Of a DNA stretch of 7,397 nucleotides, positions 1-6,652 are shown one piece after another. A program made the translations under genes and the position numbers. Source of the DNA: Candidatus Puniceispirillum sp. GTDB lineage: Bacteria; Pseudomonadota; Alphaproteobacteria; Puniceispirillales; Puniceispirillaceae. The number at the start of each line of letters is the position of its first letter. Position 1 is the stretch's first letter. The stretch lies in contig JABJBD010000057.1 in NCBI GenBank assembly GCA_018668795.1, positions 1 to 7,397 of the forward strand. The letters run 5' to 3'. The notes below the pieces were generated by a model that was given only the letters and a program-made list of their open reading frames with translations, was not told the origin of the DNA and did no database searches.

Positions 1-647
1 CCCCGCCGGTAAAGCGGCGTGGTGCCGCCGACTGGATTGATCTAATCTTAAAAGATCACGGATTTTTGCGGCTTTTCTGGCATAATCGGCATGAAATAGC
101 CCCCGGCATGTGGCGTGGCAATCAGCCTGGCCCAGTCGAGGTAGGTAGAATAGCTGCTAGCGGGATCAAAACGATCATAAATTTACGCGGGCCACGAGAT
201 GATGGCGTCTGGCAGCTTGAAGCTGAAGCCTGTGCCAAAGCGGGCATTACCTTGCTGGATTTTACCGCCCGTTCGCGTGCCGCACCGGATAAGGCCATGT
301 TGCATGATGCCAAAGCCATTTTCACCGCTATAGAAAAACCAGCCTTGATGCATTGCAAATCAGGTGCTGACCGCGCTGGATTGATGTCTGCTTTATATAT
401 GCTGGTTGCAGAAAAACGTCCTGCCCGTGAAGCCGCCAAGCAACTGGCGTGGAAATATGGACATGTGAAACAAGCCAAAACCGGCCTGCTTGACGTCTTT
501 TTCAAAGCCTATTTCCCTTATGAAGATCAAGGGATGGCATTTTATGATTGGGTCGATAATATCTATGACCCTGAAGCCATGCTGGCTGAATTCCGTTCGC
601 AAGGCTGGGCAGACCGCCTTATCGACAGCGTATTACGCCGCGAATAA
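1..647 (+). CDS. Dual-specificity / tyrosine protein phosphatase family protein (5' end outside window)
   Basis: Cysteine-dependent phosphatase of the DSP/PTP superfamily. The signature loop is HCKSGADRAG: the catalytic Cys codon is at 354-356 and the phosphate-binding Arg codon at 372-374, giving CX5R. Before it comes a beta-strand segment of the type I-K-T-I-I-N-L-R-G, typical of the fold, and an Asp about 30 residues before the Cys (in LLDFTARS) could be the general acid. The shortest start is a TTG at 66, but the frame is open without a stop back to base 3 and encodes PPVKRRGAADWIDLILKDHG just before it. The DHG-(I/F)-LR segment looks like the conserved N-terminus of alphaproteobacterial members of this family, and no Shine-Dalgarno precedes the TTG. 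I therefore treat the gene as 5'-truncated by the window. No signal peptide is visible in the part present. The substrate is unknown (phosphoprotein, or a small phosphorylated molecule). The family call is firm; any link to the neighbouring LPS genes is only positional. Confidence 0.85.
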   Translation, partial: PPVKRRGAADWIDLILKDHGFLRLFWHNRHEIAPGMWRGNQPGPVEVGRIAASGIKTIINLRGPRDDGVWQLEAEACAKAGITLLDFTARSRAAPDKAMLHDAKAIFTAIEKPALMHCKSGADRAGLMSALYMLVAEKRPAREAAKQLAWKYGHVKQAKTGLLDVFFKAYFPYEDQGMAFYDWVDNIYDPEAMLAEFRSQGWADRLIDSVLRRE

Positions 648-662
648 GCATATCCATATTGT

Positions 663-2432
663 CTATTTATCGGCAAAGAACTGTAGCTTGCATAAGCGTG
701 CATAAAGGCCGTCTTTGGCAATCAGATCATCATGCGTGCCGGTTTCGGTAATGCCGCCATCTTCCATCACCAGAATCATGTCGGCATTGCGCACAGTCGC
801 CAACCGGTGCGCAACCACCAATGTGGTACGTCCCTTTTGCAACCGTTCAAGTGCGGTTTGCACCTGTTTTTCCGACGCGGCATCAAGCGCGGCTGTGGCC
901 TCATCAAGAAGCAGAATGGGTGCATCTTTCAGCATGGCTCTGGCAATCGAAATGCGTTGCCTTTGCCCCCCCGATAGACGATTACCCATGGCACCAACCT
1001 GAGTCTGATAGCCATCTGGCAGTGCCATTATAAAATCATGTGCGGCGGCATTTTTGGCAGCGGTCATAATGTCGTCATTAGTGGCATCAGGCCGACCAAA
1101 AGCAATATTTGCTGCTACCGTATCTTCGAACAGAACCGCTTCCTGGCTTACCAAAGCTATATTTGCCCGCAGACTTTCGATTGTCAGATCACGGATATCC
1201 TGTCCATTAATTGAAATCATACCCGCATCAACATCATAGAATCGCGGCAATAGATTGATAATTGTTGTCTTGCCAGCCCCGCTTGGCCCAACCAAAGCCA
1301 CGGTCTGGCCTGATGATGCGTTAAAACTCACATCACCAAGAGCGGTTTCTTTGCCATAGGTAAAGCCGACCTTGTCAAAGCGAATATCACCCTTGTCGCC
1401 TTTGCCAATTTTTAATGTACGGGCATCCGGAGCATCGATTATCAGTTTAGGAATGTCCAGCAATGACAGAATTCGTTCCGCCGCCGCCAAGGCTTCCTGT
1501 GTCACCGCATTCAACGTGCCAATACCCCGCACGGGTTGCACGAGCATGATTAAGGTGGTGATAAAGGCGATAACATCGCCCACCTGCATATCGCCATTGG
1601 CAACACGCCAACCTGCCAGCGCAACAACACCGCCAACAGCTAAACCGCCAATAACCTCAAGAATAGGGTCAATCATCGCGCGTCCAGTAAGCAAGGCAAC
1701 AAGCCGCGTGAACAAACCATCAAAGGCAGTTGCAGTACGCTTGGTTTCTGACGCTTCCATCTGATAGGCCTTGACCATCCGCACGCCTTGTAGCGTTTCG
1801 GCCAGAAGCGACGTCACGCCTTCCATATGCGATTGCAGACTACCCGAAGCCTTGCGTTGGCGATTGCCAATACGAATGATCGGCTGAATAGCGATTGGAT
1901 AGACAGCCATGACAATCAGTGTCATCAGCCAGTCAAGATAGATCATCGCGCCGATAAGCACGATCACAGTCAGCGCATCACGCACCAGATTATTAGCTAG
2001 TCGGACAAAGGCTTCGCGCACCAGATTCAGATCATTCATGATACGTGACATGAATGTGCCAGCTGGTTCGCGCGTGACCACCGATAGATCCGCCTCGATC
2101 AGGCTTTTTGCCATGTCTTTTTGCAAATCGGTTGTCACCCGCAAAGCCAATTTATTGACCTGAACCGTTTGGGCAAACAAAGCACCGCCTTTTAGCAAGG
2201 CTAGCAGAATAATAACAGGTGGCGCATATAGAATGACCTCGCCAGCGCGGCCATCAGCAAGGGCGTTAAAAATATATTTGGTTAAAAGTGGATAAGCCGC
2301 CGCCGTTGCCGCAACAAAAGCCATCAAAGCGACTGTACCTGCTAACTGGCCACGATAGCGCCGCACCCAACCTTGCCACATGCGATTAAAAATCTGGCGG
2401 TTTGCTCCGCGCTTATCAAGGGTCTTAGACAT
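663..2432 (-). CDS. msbA: MsbA-type lipid A / LPS core ABC flippase (fused TMD-NBD)
   Basis: Inner-membrane ABC half-transporter of 589 aa, the usual length for MsbA (about 580), acting as a homodimer. The membrane domain covers about residues 25-310. Probable helices are near 30-48, 68-88, 147-166, 168-186, 255-274 and 283-300. The ATPase domain covers about 345-585 and has every expected motif: Walker A GPSGAGKTT (382-390), Q-loop Gln430, signature LSGGQ (486-490), Walker B ILLLDE (506-511), D-loop ALD (515-517) and the switch His542 in AHRL. The protein looks complete and active. The fold is shared with multidrug exporters. MsbA is preferred because the gene lies 5 nt after a GT9 glycosyltransferase and close to waaA and lpxK. 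In that role it would flip Kdo-lipid A, with or without core sugars, to the periplasmic leaflet. The ATG start follows a purine-rich GGATAGAG about 4 nt upstream, a weak ribosome site. Co-transcription with the upstream gene is inferred from the spacing. Confidence 0.9.
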   Translation of the reverse strand: MSKTLDKRGANRQIFNRMWQGWVRRYRGQLAGTVALMAFVAATAAAYPLLTKYIFNALADGRAGEVILYAPPVIILLALLKGGALFAQTVQVNKLALRVTTDLQKDMAKSLIEADLSVVTREPAGTFMSRIMNDLNLVREAFVRLANNLVRDALTVIVLIGAMIYLDWLMTLIVMAVYPIAIQPIIRIGNRQRKASGSLQSHMEGVTSLLAETLQGVRMVKAYQMEASETKRTATAFDGLFTRLVALLTGRAMIDPILEVIGGLAVGGVVALAGWRVANGDMQVGDVIAFITTLIMLVQPVRGIGTLNAVTQEALAAAERILSLLDIPKLIIDAPDARTLKIGKGDKGDIRFDKVGFTYGKETALGDVSFNASSGQTVALVGPSGAGKTTIINLLPRFYDVDAGMISINGQDIRDLTIESLRANIALVSQEAVLFEDTVAANIAFGRPDATNDDIMTAAKNAAAHDFIMALPDGYQTQVGAMGNRLSGGQRQRISIARAMLKDAPILLLDEATAALDAASEKQVQTALERLQKGRTTLVVAHRLATVRNADMILVMEDGGITETGTHDDLIAKDGLYARLCKLQFFADK

Positions 2433-2437
2433 TAGCT

Positions 2438-3508
2438 CTATCCAGCATGCTGTGGCGGCAGAAGGTCGGCAATTGCCGCTGCCACGCTTTCAGGCATGAT
2501 CGTATCAATTTGTCCCGGAATGCCAATTTTTTCCTCATCAACACATACAGCCAGAATATTCGGACTGTAAGTCAAAGGGCGGGACTGTGCAAATAGGCCA
2601 ATTGATGGTGTCCCCGCCACCGCCGACAAATTCAACAGGCTGGTATCATTGCCAGCATAGCAAATCGAACGGACAAACAGGGCAATAGCGACATCCAGCT
2701 TGTTGGTACAACTAATCACACCAGTCACATCAGCAAGATATGAAAACACATCGTCTATAATCGGCTGTTCCGAAGGCGCACCCATCAAACCAATGTAAAT
2801 GTCAGGCCGGTCTTGGCGCATCTGTGTTACAAGTCTGGCAAAATTTTCAGCTGACCAGCGCCGATCAGGGTGCATGGCCCCTACCCCCATGATGATGAAC
2901 GGGCTTTTGCCATTATCATCAACACCGATTTGATGCGCCGCCAGAAATTTATCCGCTTCGTCAAAAGCAAAATCGGTTGGTGTGATATGCCACGTGTTTG
3001 TTACAGGGGCAAACCCATTAATATCAGCAAAGATCGCCATTTTGCTGGTTGGATGTTGGTGGCGCGCTGACTTTGGCAGGAAGTAACCACGATTCAACCA
3101 GTATGACTGACTGCCAATGCCATATCCAAAACGAGCGGGAATGCCCGCCAGCCAAGCGGCAATGGCATAGGTGGAACTGTGATGCATGATGACGACCTGA
3201 TCAACGGCTGTGTGCCGAAAGCGTCGAGCTAGCCGCCATAGACCCATAAAGCCGTCATGCTGGCCACGCTGGCCGCGCTGTGACCTGTCTATATCTAGAA
3301 TCTCGACAACGCCGGGGGTGTTGGCGAATAATACTGATGCCTGCACGGTTGGTTTGGTAGCCAGAATGACATCATAAAAATCGGCAAGATGATCGATCCA
3401 CGGTTTATGCCAGACCATATCACCAATACCAACAAGCGGCTGAATAACAAGTAAACGGCGGCGTGGCATCCCCTCTTCGGGGGTTTCAAGTCGTAAGAAA
3501 GACGTCAT
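2438..3508 (-). CDS. Glycosyltransferase family 9 protein, heptosyltransferase-like
   Basis: Cytoplasmic GT-B enzyme of family 9, the WaaC/WaaF/WaaQ family, which moves heptose from ADP-heptose to the LPS inner core. The length of 356 aa is typical. The N-terminal half has GIGDMVWHKPWI (27-38), the counterpart of the family's LGDxxHTLP motif, with Asp30 aligning by eye with the catalytic Asp. It also has AGIPARFGYG (121-130). The C-terminal half has MHPDRRWSAENFARL (212-226), matching the KRWP-x-E-x-F-A-x-L donor-site region, and GNDTSLLNLSA (286-296), matching the GxDTGxxHLAAA motif. The motifs deviate from E. coli WaaC and WaaF (HKPW, Asn for His in the last one), so the exact donor and acceptor are open; I give no gene symbol. 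ATG 3508 is taken as the start but has no clear ribosome site. The in-frame ATG at 3469 (residue 14) is an alternative, with a GAAGAGGGG run abutting it. This is the first gene of a leftward unit with msbA. Confidence 0.85.
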   Translation of the reverse strand: MTSFLRLETPEEGMPRRRLLVIQPLVGIGDMVWHKPWIDHLADFYDVILATKPTVQASVLFANTPGVVEILDIDRSQRGQRGQHDGFMGLWRLARRFRHTAVDQVVIMHHSSTYAIAAWLAGIPARFGYGIGSQSYWLNRGYFLPKSARHQHPTSKMAIFADINGFAPVTNTWHITPTDFAFDEADKFLAAHQIGVDDNGKSPFIIMGVGAMHPDRRWSAENFARLVTQMRQDRPDIYIGLMGAPSEQPIIDDVFSYLADVTGVISCTNKLDVAIALFVRSICYAGNDTSLLNLSAVAGTPSIGLFAQSRPLTYSPNILAVCVDEEKIGIPGQIDTIMPESVAAAIADLLPPQHAG

Positions 3509-3690
3509 AGATATCTAAAACCAATCCCAATTCGGCGCCTGCTTATCTGGTAATGTCAAAGTTTCGCAAATTTACTATAAATAACAGTACCGCAGACAGC
3601 TCTTAATAGGCTATTTCTATATTTATTCCTAGCTATTTGCCATCCGGCTTTCTGCTTGCAACAACTTTATGGCCCGAACCAGACACGCTT
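3509..3690. other. Divergent intergenic control region
   Basis: This 182-nt gap separates the leftward GT9-msbA unit from the rightward lipid A unit and is the longest non-coding stretch in the window. It is clearly richer in A and T than the flanking genes, especially 3560-3635. It must hold promoters for both directions. I see no hairpin with a T-run and no RNA gene. A perfect TTGACA reads leftward at 3554-3559 but has no good -10 box at 16-18 nt. A leftward -10-like TATAGT lies at 3574-3579 but lacks a matching -35. The leftward promoter is therefore undecided. Confidence 0.6.
3553..3581 (+). promoter_or_regulatory. Candidate rightward promoter for the acyltransferase-waaA-lpxK-lpxL unit
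   Basis: A -35-like ATGTCA at 3553-3558 (4 of 6 matches to TTGACA) is followed after exactly 17 nt by TATAAA at 3576-3581 (5 of 6 matches to TATAAT). A transcript would begin near 3588 and leave about 100 nt of leader before the ATG at 3691. This rests on consensus matching alone in an AT-rich region, where chance -10 matches are common. Confidence 0.35.
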
Positions 3691-4371
3691 ATGTTCAAAC
3701 GCTTTATCCGAAACAAATTTGTTATATGGTGCCTAAGCTGGGTTGTTGCTGGTATTATTGCGTCGATCATGATTACTACGCGCTGGAAAACGGTGAATCG
3801 TCAGCATGCTGACCAAATATTAAACAATCATAATGGTTTTGTGCTGATTTTATGGCATGAGCGCATTTTTGCCGTGCCATGGCTATGGCCGCGGCGACAT
3901 CCGATGTATGTTCTGCAATCACCACATGCTGATGGACAGCTTATGTCCTACACTGTTAACCGCATGGGTATCCGAACAGTCTGGGGCAGTTCAAACCGCA
4001 ATGCCATTTCCGGTTTGCGCGGGATGAAGCGTGTTCTTGACCGCGGCCAGATTGCAACCATCACACCCGATGGCCCGCGTGGCCCCGCCCGAAAGCTGGC
4101 CGTTGGCCCCGTAGCGCTAGCTGCGATGGCTGGCAAACCTGTTGTGCCAATATGCTGGGCTGTTGACCGTTATTGGCGTGCGCCAGGGTGGGACGGCACA
4201 ATCATTCCCAAGCCATTTGCCCGTGGTCGGTTTATCTGGGGCGAGCCAATCGATGTGCCAAAAGGGGATCGTGACACGATGGAGGCAAGCCGGCTAAAGA
4301 TTGAAGTGGCGATGAATGATCTTGCTGATAAAGCTGATCGGTTATTTGCCGAGGAGGATGCCCAGCGTTGA
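3691..4371 (+). CDS. DUF374 / LpxJ-like lysophospholipid acyltransferase family protein
   Basis: Member of the LPLAT acyltransferase superfamily, DUF374 branch, anchored to the inner membrane by one helix (about residues 10-29). Visible motifs are LWHERIF (54-60), SPHADGQL (77-84, the HX4D-like catalytic region), GSSNRN (99-104), the hallmark ITPDGPRGPARK (124-135) and AGKPVVPI (147-154). The length of 226 aa is normal for the branch. From established knowledge, a DUF374 protein of Helicobacter and Campylobacter, LpxJ, is a lipid A late acyltransferase unrelated in sequence to LpxL/LpxM. Alphaproteobacterial homologues often sit next to waaA, as here. A role in secondary acylation of lipid A is thus a reasonable inference, not proven. 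A TTG at 3637 would add 18 residues, but they do not look like family sequence, and MFKRFIRNKF is a normal N-terminus followed by the helix. The ribosome site before 3691 is weak. The stop codon shares one base with the waaA start. Confidence 0.82.
   Translation: MFKRFIRNKFVIWCLSWVVAGIIASIMITTRWKTVNRQHADQILNNHNGFVLILWHERIFAVPWLWPRRHPMYVLQSPHADGQLMSYTVNRMGIRTVWGSSNRNAISGLRGMKRVLDRGQIATITPDGPRGPARKLAVGPVALAAMAGKPVVPICWAVDRYWRAPGWDGTIIPKPFARGRFIWGEPIDVPKGDRDTMEASRLKIEVAMNDLADKADRLFAEEDAQR
4351..4357 (+). promoter_or_regulatory. Shine-Dalgarno sequence of waaA
   Basis: GAGGAGG lies inside the end of the acyltransferase gene. It is 13 nt before the ATG at 4371 and 10 nt before a TTG at 4368. An ATG directly after it (4358) opens only a ten-codon frame. 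It is the strongest ribosome site in the rightward unit and supports separate loading of ribosomes on waaA. Confidence 0.6.
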
Positions 4372-5651
4372 TGTCATTACGCCTATATAATTTTTTATGG
4401 ACATGCCTGTACCCTTTTACTGGCCTTGTGATGGCACGGCGCGCCCATGTGGGAAAGGAAGACAAAACCCGCCTTGACGAACGTTATGGGCGCTATAGCA
4501 CAATATATAAGGCGGGGGGCATATGGCTTCATGCTGTCAGTGTTGGCGAAGCGATTGCCGCTTTGGCACTGGCCGAAGCCATTCATGATGAAGACAAGGA
4601 TAGCCCGATCATCATCACCACCAATACGATTACGGCGGCAGAAATGATCGCCCGTGCAAAAACAAGTGCCAACATCACACATATCTATCAGCCGCTTGAT
4701 CACCCTGCCTTTGTTGATCGCTTTTTGGATATGTTTGCACCAAAGGTTGCCATTTTTCTGGAGTCCGATTTTTGGCCAAATCTTGTCACACGCACCGCCG
4801 CCCGTCATATCCCAGTCATATTTGCGTCAGCACAATTATCACAAAAGGCTGTTGCATCTTGGCAGAAACGCCCCACGGTCGCCCGCCAGCTATTTGGTTG
4901 CACTGACCTGATCCTGGCGGTTGATGCCGATCAGCAACAAAATTTTATCAATCTGGGTGCAAAAGCCGCTGACGTGCATGTTGGTGGGTCATTAAAAATG
5001 ACCGCAGCAACCCTGTCGATTGATGTTGGCTTGCAGGCGTTGATCCGCAAAGCCAGCGGTAACCGTGCGATCTTTCTGGCAGCTTCAACGCATGAAGGTG
5101 AGGATGAAGCGGCCATTACCGTGGCACGCCAGCATGCTGATAAAATTCTGACAATCATTGCGCCACGTCATCCCGAACGCGCCGATGCCATTGCCGATAT
5201 AGCGGATAAGGCGCTGGATCAGGCCATCCCGCGACGAAGCAAAGATCAAAAACCAGACAGCAAAACAGCGCTTTACATCCTTGACAGCCTGGGCGAAATG
5301 GGTAGCGTTTTTGACCTTGCCGATGTTGTATTTTTAGGTGGATCACTGGTTCCAAAAGGCGGGCATAACCCGCTAGAGCCAGCCAGCTTTGGGGTGCCTA
5401 TTATCACCGGCCCGCATATTTTTAAAAATGAAAATGAATTTGGCGCGCTGTCTAGCTGTGATATTATACATTTAATTGATAAGCCAGATGATCTGGGCGC
5501 AATGGTTACTTCTGTGCTAGCGTTTGATTCTCGAAAAAAACAACAGCACGCCAAGGCGGCCAAAACCTATGTTGAAAGCGCCCGCCAACGCCCGCGAGAA
5601 GCCGCAAGAATGATTTTTGCATTGGTCAATGCCAAGACAGTAGATAGATGA
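4371..5651 (+). CDS. waaA: 3-deoxy-D-manno-octulosonic acid (Kdo) transferase
   Basis: Inner-membrane-associated GT30 enzyme (WaaA, also KdtA) that transfers Kdo from CMP-Kdo to the lipid A precursor, starting the LPS inner core. It has 426 aa, as is usual. An N-terminal hydrophobic segment (about 5-21) would anchor it. Conserved motifs in order are WLHAVSVGE (52-60) with the general-base Glu60, YQPLDHP (106-112), ESDFWPNL (131-138), ASTHEGED (238-245), APRHPER (264-270), DSLGEMGSVFDLADVVFLGG (305-324) and GGHNPLEPA (330-338). All the signature positions are present, so the enzyme should be active. Small departures from common forms are ESDFW rather than ESELW and GGSLKM rather than GNLK. Whether it adds one or two Kdo residues cannot be read from the sequence. 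ATG 4371 overlaps the previous stop by one base; a TTG at 4368 is an alternative start one codon earlier. The stop overlaps the lpxK start as ATGA. Confidence 0.95.
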   Translation: MSLRLYNFLWTCLYPFTGLVMARRAHVGKEDKTRLDERYGRYSTIYKAGGIWLHAVSVGEAIAALALAEAIHDEDKDSPIIITTNTITAAEMIARAKTSANITHIYQPLDHPAFVDRFLDMFAPKVAIFLESDFWPNLVTRTAARHIPVIFASAQLSQKAVASWQKRPTVARQLFGCTDLILAVDADQQQNFINLGAKAADVHVGGSLKMTAATLSIDVGLQALIRKASGNRAIFLAASTHEGEDEAAITVARQHADKILTIIAPRHPERADAIADIADKALDQAIPRRSKDQKPDSKTALYILDSLGEMGSVFDLADVVFLGGSLVPKGGHNPLEPASFGVPIITGPHIFKNENEFGALSSCDIIHLIDKPDDLGAMVTSVLAFDSRKKQQHAKAAKTYVESARQRPREAARMIFALVNAKTVDR

Positions 5652-6652
5652 TTAAAACGCCTGAATTCTGGAATCATAAAGGGATCACATCTACGGCCCT
5701 GTTACCGCTTGCCGCCCTATGGTCACTGGCAACGCATTTGCGTGACCATCTTGCCAAGCAAACCAGCGTTGCCTTACCTGTGATATGCATTGGCAATCTG
5801 AGCGCTGGCGGCACGGGCAAAACACCCCTTGTATCACTGCTATATGATCGGCTTGTTGATGCGGGGATGAACCCTGTCATTTTGAGCCGTGGGTATGGTG
5901 GATCACAAAAAGGCCCGCTGTGGGTGGATGGCACAATCCATACTGCCGCCGATTGCGGGGATGAGCCGCTGATGCTAGCCGAAGGTCGTGACGTGATTAT
6001 CGGACGTGATCGGATCGTGGCCGCCCAAACCATTATAAATCGCGGCATTCATAATATCATTTTGATGGATGACGGCTTGCAGAACCCCTATTTGAACAAA
6101 GATATGGCGGTTGGTGTTTTTGATGGCACCGCCGGTATCGGCAATGGAAGACTATTACCCGCAGGGCCGATGCGCGTTACTTTTGATGCTGGCCTTGCCA
6201 GCCTTGATTTTGCCTTTATCAATGGTGAGGACGAGCATGAGCTGGCAAAGGCAATCGATGGACGTGTGCCTATCATGACTGGTACCGTTGTTGCCGATCA
6301 GACAATCATTACCGATCTAGGAGATGCACCGTTGTTAGCATTTGCTGGCATTGGTCGCCCGCAACGCTTTTTCCGCACCATCGAGAAAGTAGGCGGGACT
6401 ATTGTGCAAAGCTTGGCATTTGCTGATCATCATCTCTATACGCAAAGTGACCTATCACGGTTACAGGAAGATTCGATTCGCCTTGGCGCCAACCTGATTA
6501 CAACACAAAAAGACTGGATACGCCTGCCTAGCGAATGGCGCGAACGGATTTCATTTCTGCCTATCACAATGCAGACTGATGCGATTGATGAATTGTTAGG
6601 GCATATCATGGCGATTGCCGATCAAAAAGCGAGTCACGGCATCAATGTCTGA
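5648..6652 (+). CDS. lpxK: Tetraacyldisaccharide 4'-kinase
   Basis: LpxK phosphorylates the 4' position of the tetraacyldisaccharide 1-phosphate to give lipid IVA, at the cytoplasmic face of the inner membrane. At 334 aa it matches the family length. The N-terminus has PEFWNHKG (5-12) and a hydrophobic anchor (about 15-30). The P-loop is GNLSAGGTGKTP (49-60) with Lys58. Then follow SRGYGG (80-85), GDEP (104-107) and MDDGLQNP (140-147), which holds the DDG(L/F)Q catalytic/metal motif. Near the C-terminus are AGIGRPQRFF, FADHHLYTQSDL and TTQKDWIRLP, the last matching the family's TTEKDxVKL segment. Nothing appears missing. The start overlaps the waaA stop by four bases, and no strong ribosome site precedes it, so coupled translation is likely. 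The kinase acts just before WaaA in the pathway and the two genes are commonly adjacent. Confidence 0.96.
   Translation: MIKTPEFWNHKGITSTALLPLAALWSLATHLRDHLAKQTSVALPVICIGNLSAGGTGKTPLVSLLYDRLVDAGMNPVILSRGYGGSQKGPLWVDGTIHTAADCGDEPLMLAEGRDVIIGRDRIVAAQTIINRGIHNIILMDDGLQNPYLNKDMAVGVFDGTAGIGNGRLLPAGPMRVTFDAGLASLDFAFINGEDEHELAKAIDGRVPIMTGTVVADQTIITDLGDAPLLAFAGIGRPQRFFRTIEKVGGTIVQSLAFADHHLYTQSDLSRLQEDSIRLGANLITTQKDWIRLPSEWRERISFLPITMQTDAIDELLGHIMAIADQKASHGINV

Noticed and set aside
671..722. Possible terminator stem from GGCAAAGA and TCTTTGGC near the msbA end
   Set aside because: The arms do not pair through their full length, lie partly inside the msbA coding region and have no T-run.
1372..1764. 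A 130-codon open frame on the plus strand opposite msbA
   Set aside because: It lies fully antisense to a strongly supported ABC transporter, its translation is Ser/Ala/Ile-rich with no recognisable domain, and no ribosome site precedes it.
3508..3517. Perfect 10-nt palindrome TAGATATCTA at the GT9 start
   Set aside because: Palindromes of this size are expected several times by chance in a window this long, and no second copy or longer dyad was seen.
3573..3589. Imperfect dyad TACT...AGTA around the candidate -10 box
   Set aside because: Only the outer four bases pair cleanly, and the centre is AT-rich and not symmetric enough to call an operator.
3637..3690. N-terminal extension of the DUF374 protein from a TTG
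   Set aside because: The added residues are not family-like, TTG is a poor start, and the ATG at 3691 gives a normal length and N-terminus.
4358..4390. Ten-codon frame starting right after the GAGGAGG motif
   Set aside because: The ATG abuts the motif with no spacing and the frame stops after ten codons; the motif is better assigned to waaA.
4395..4808. A 137-codon open frame on the minus strand opposite waaA
   Set aside because: It is a shadow of the conserved waaA frame, with no family features.
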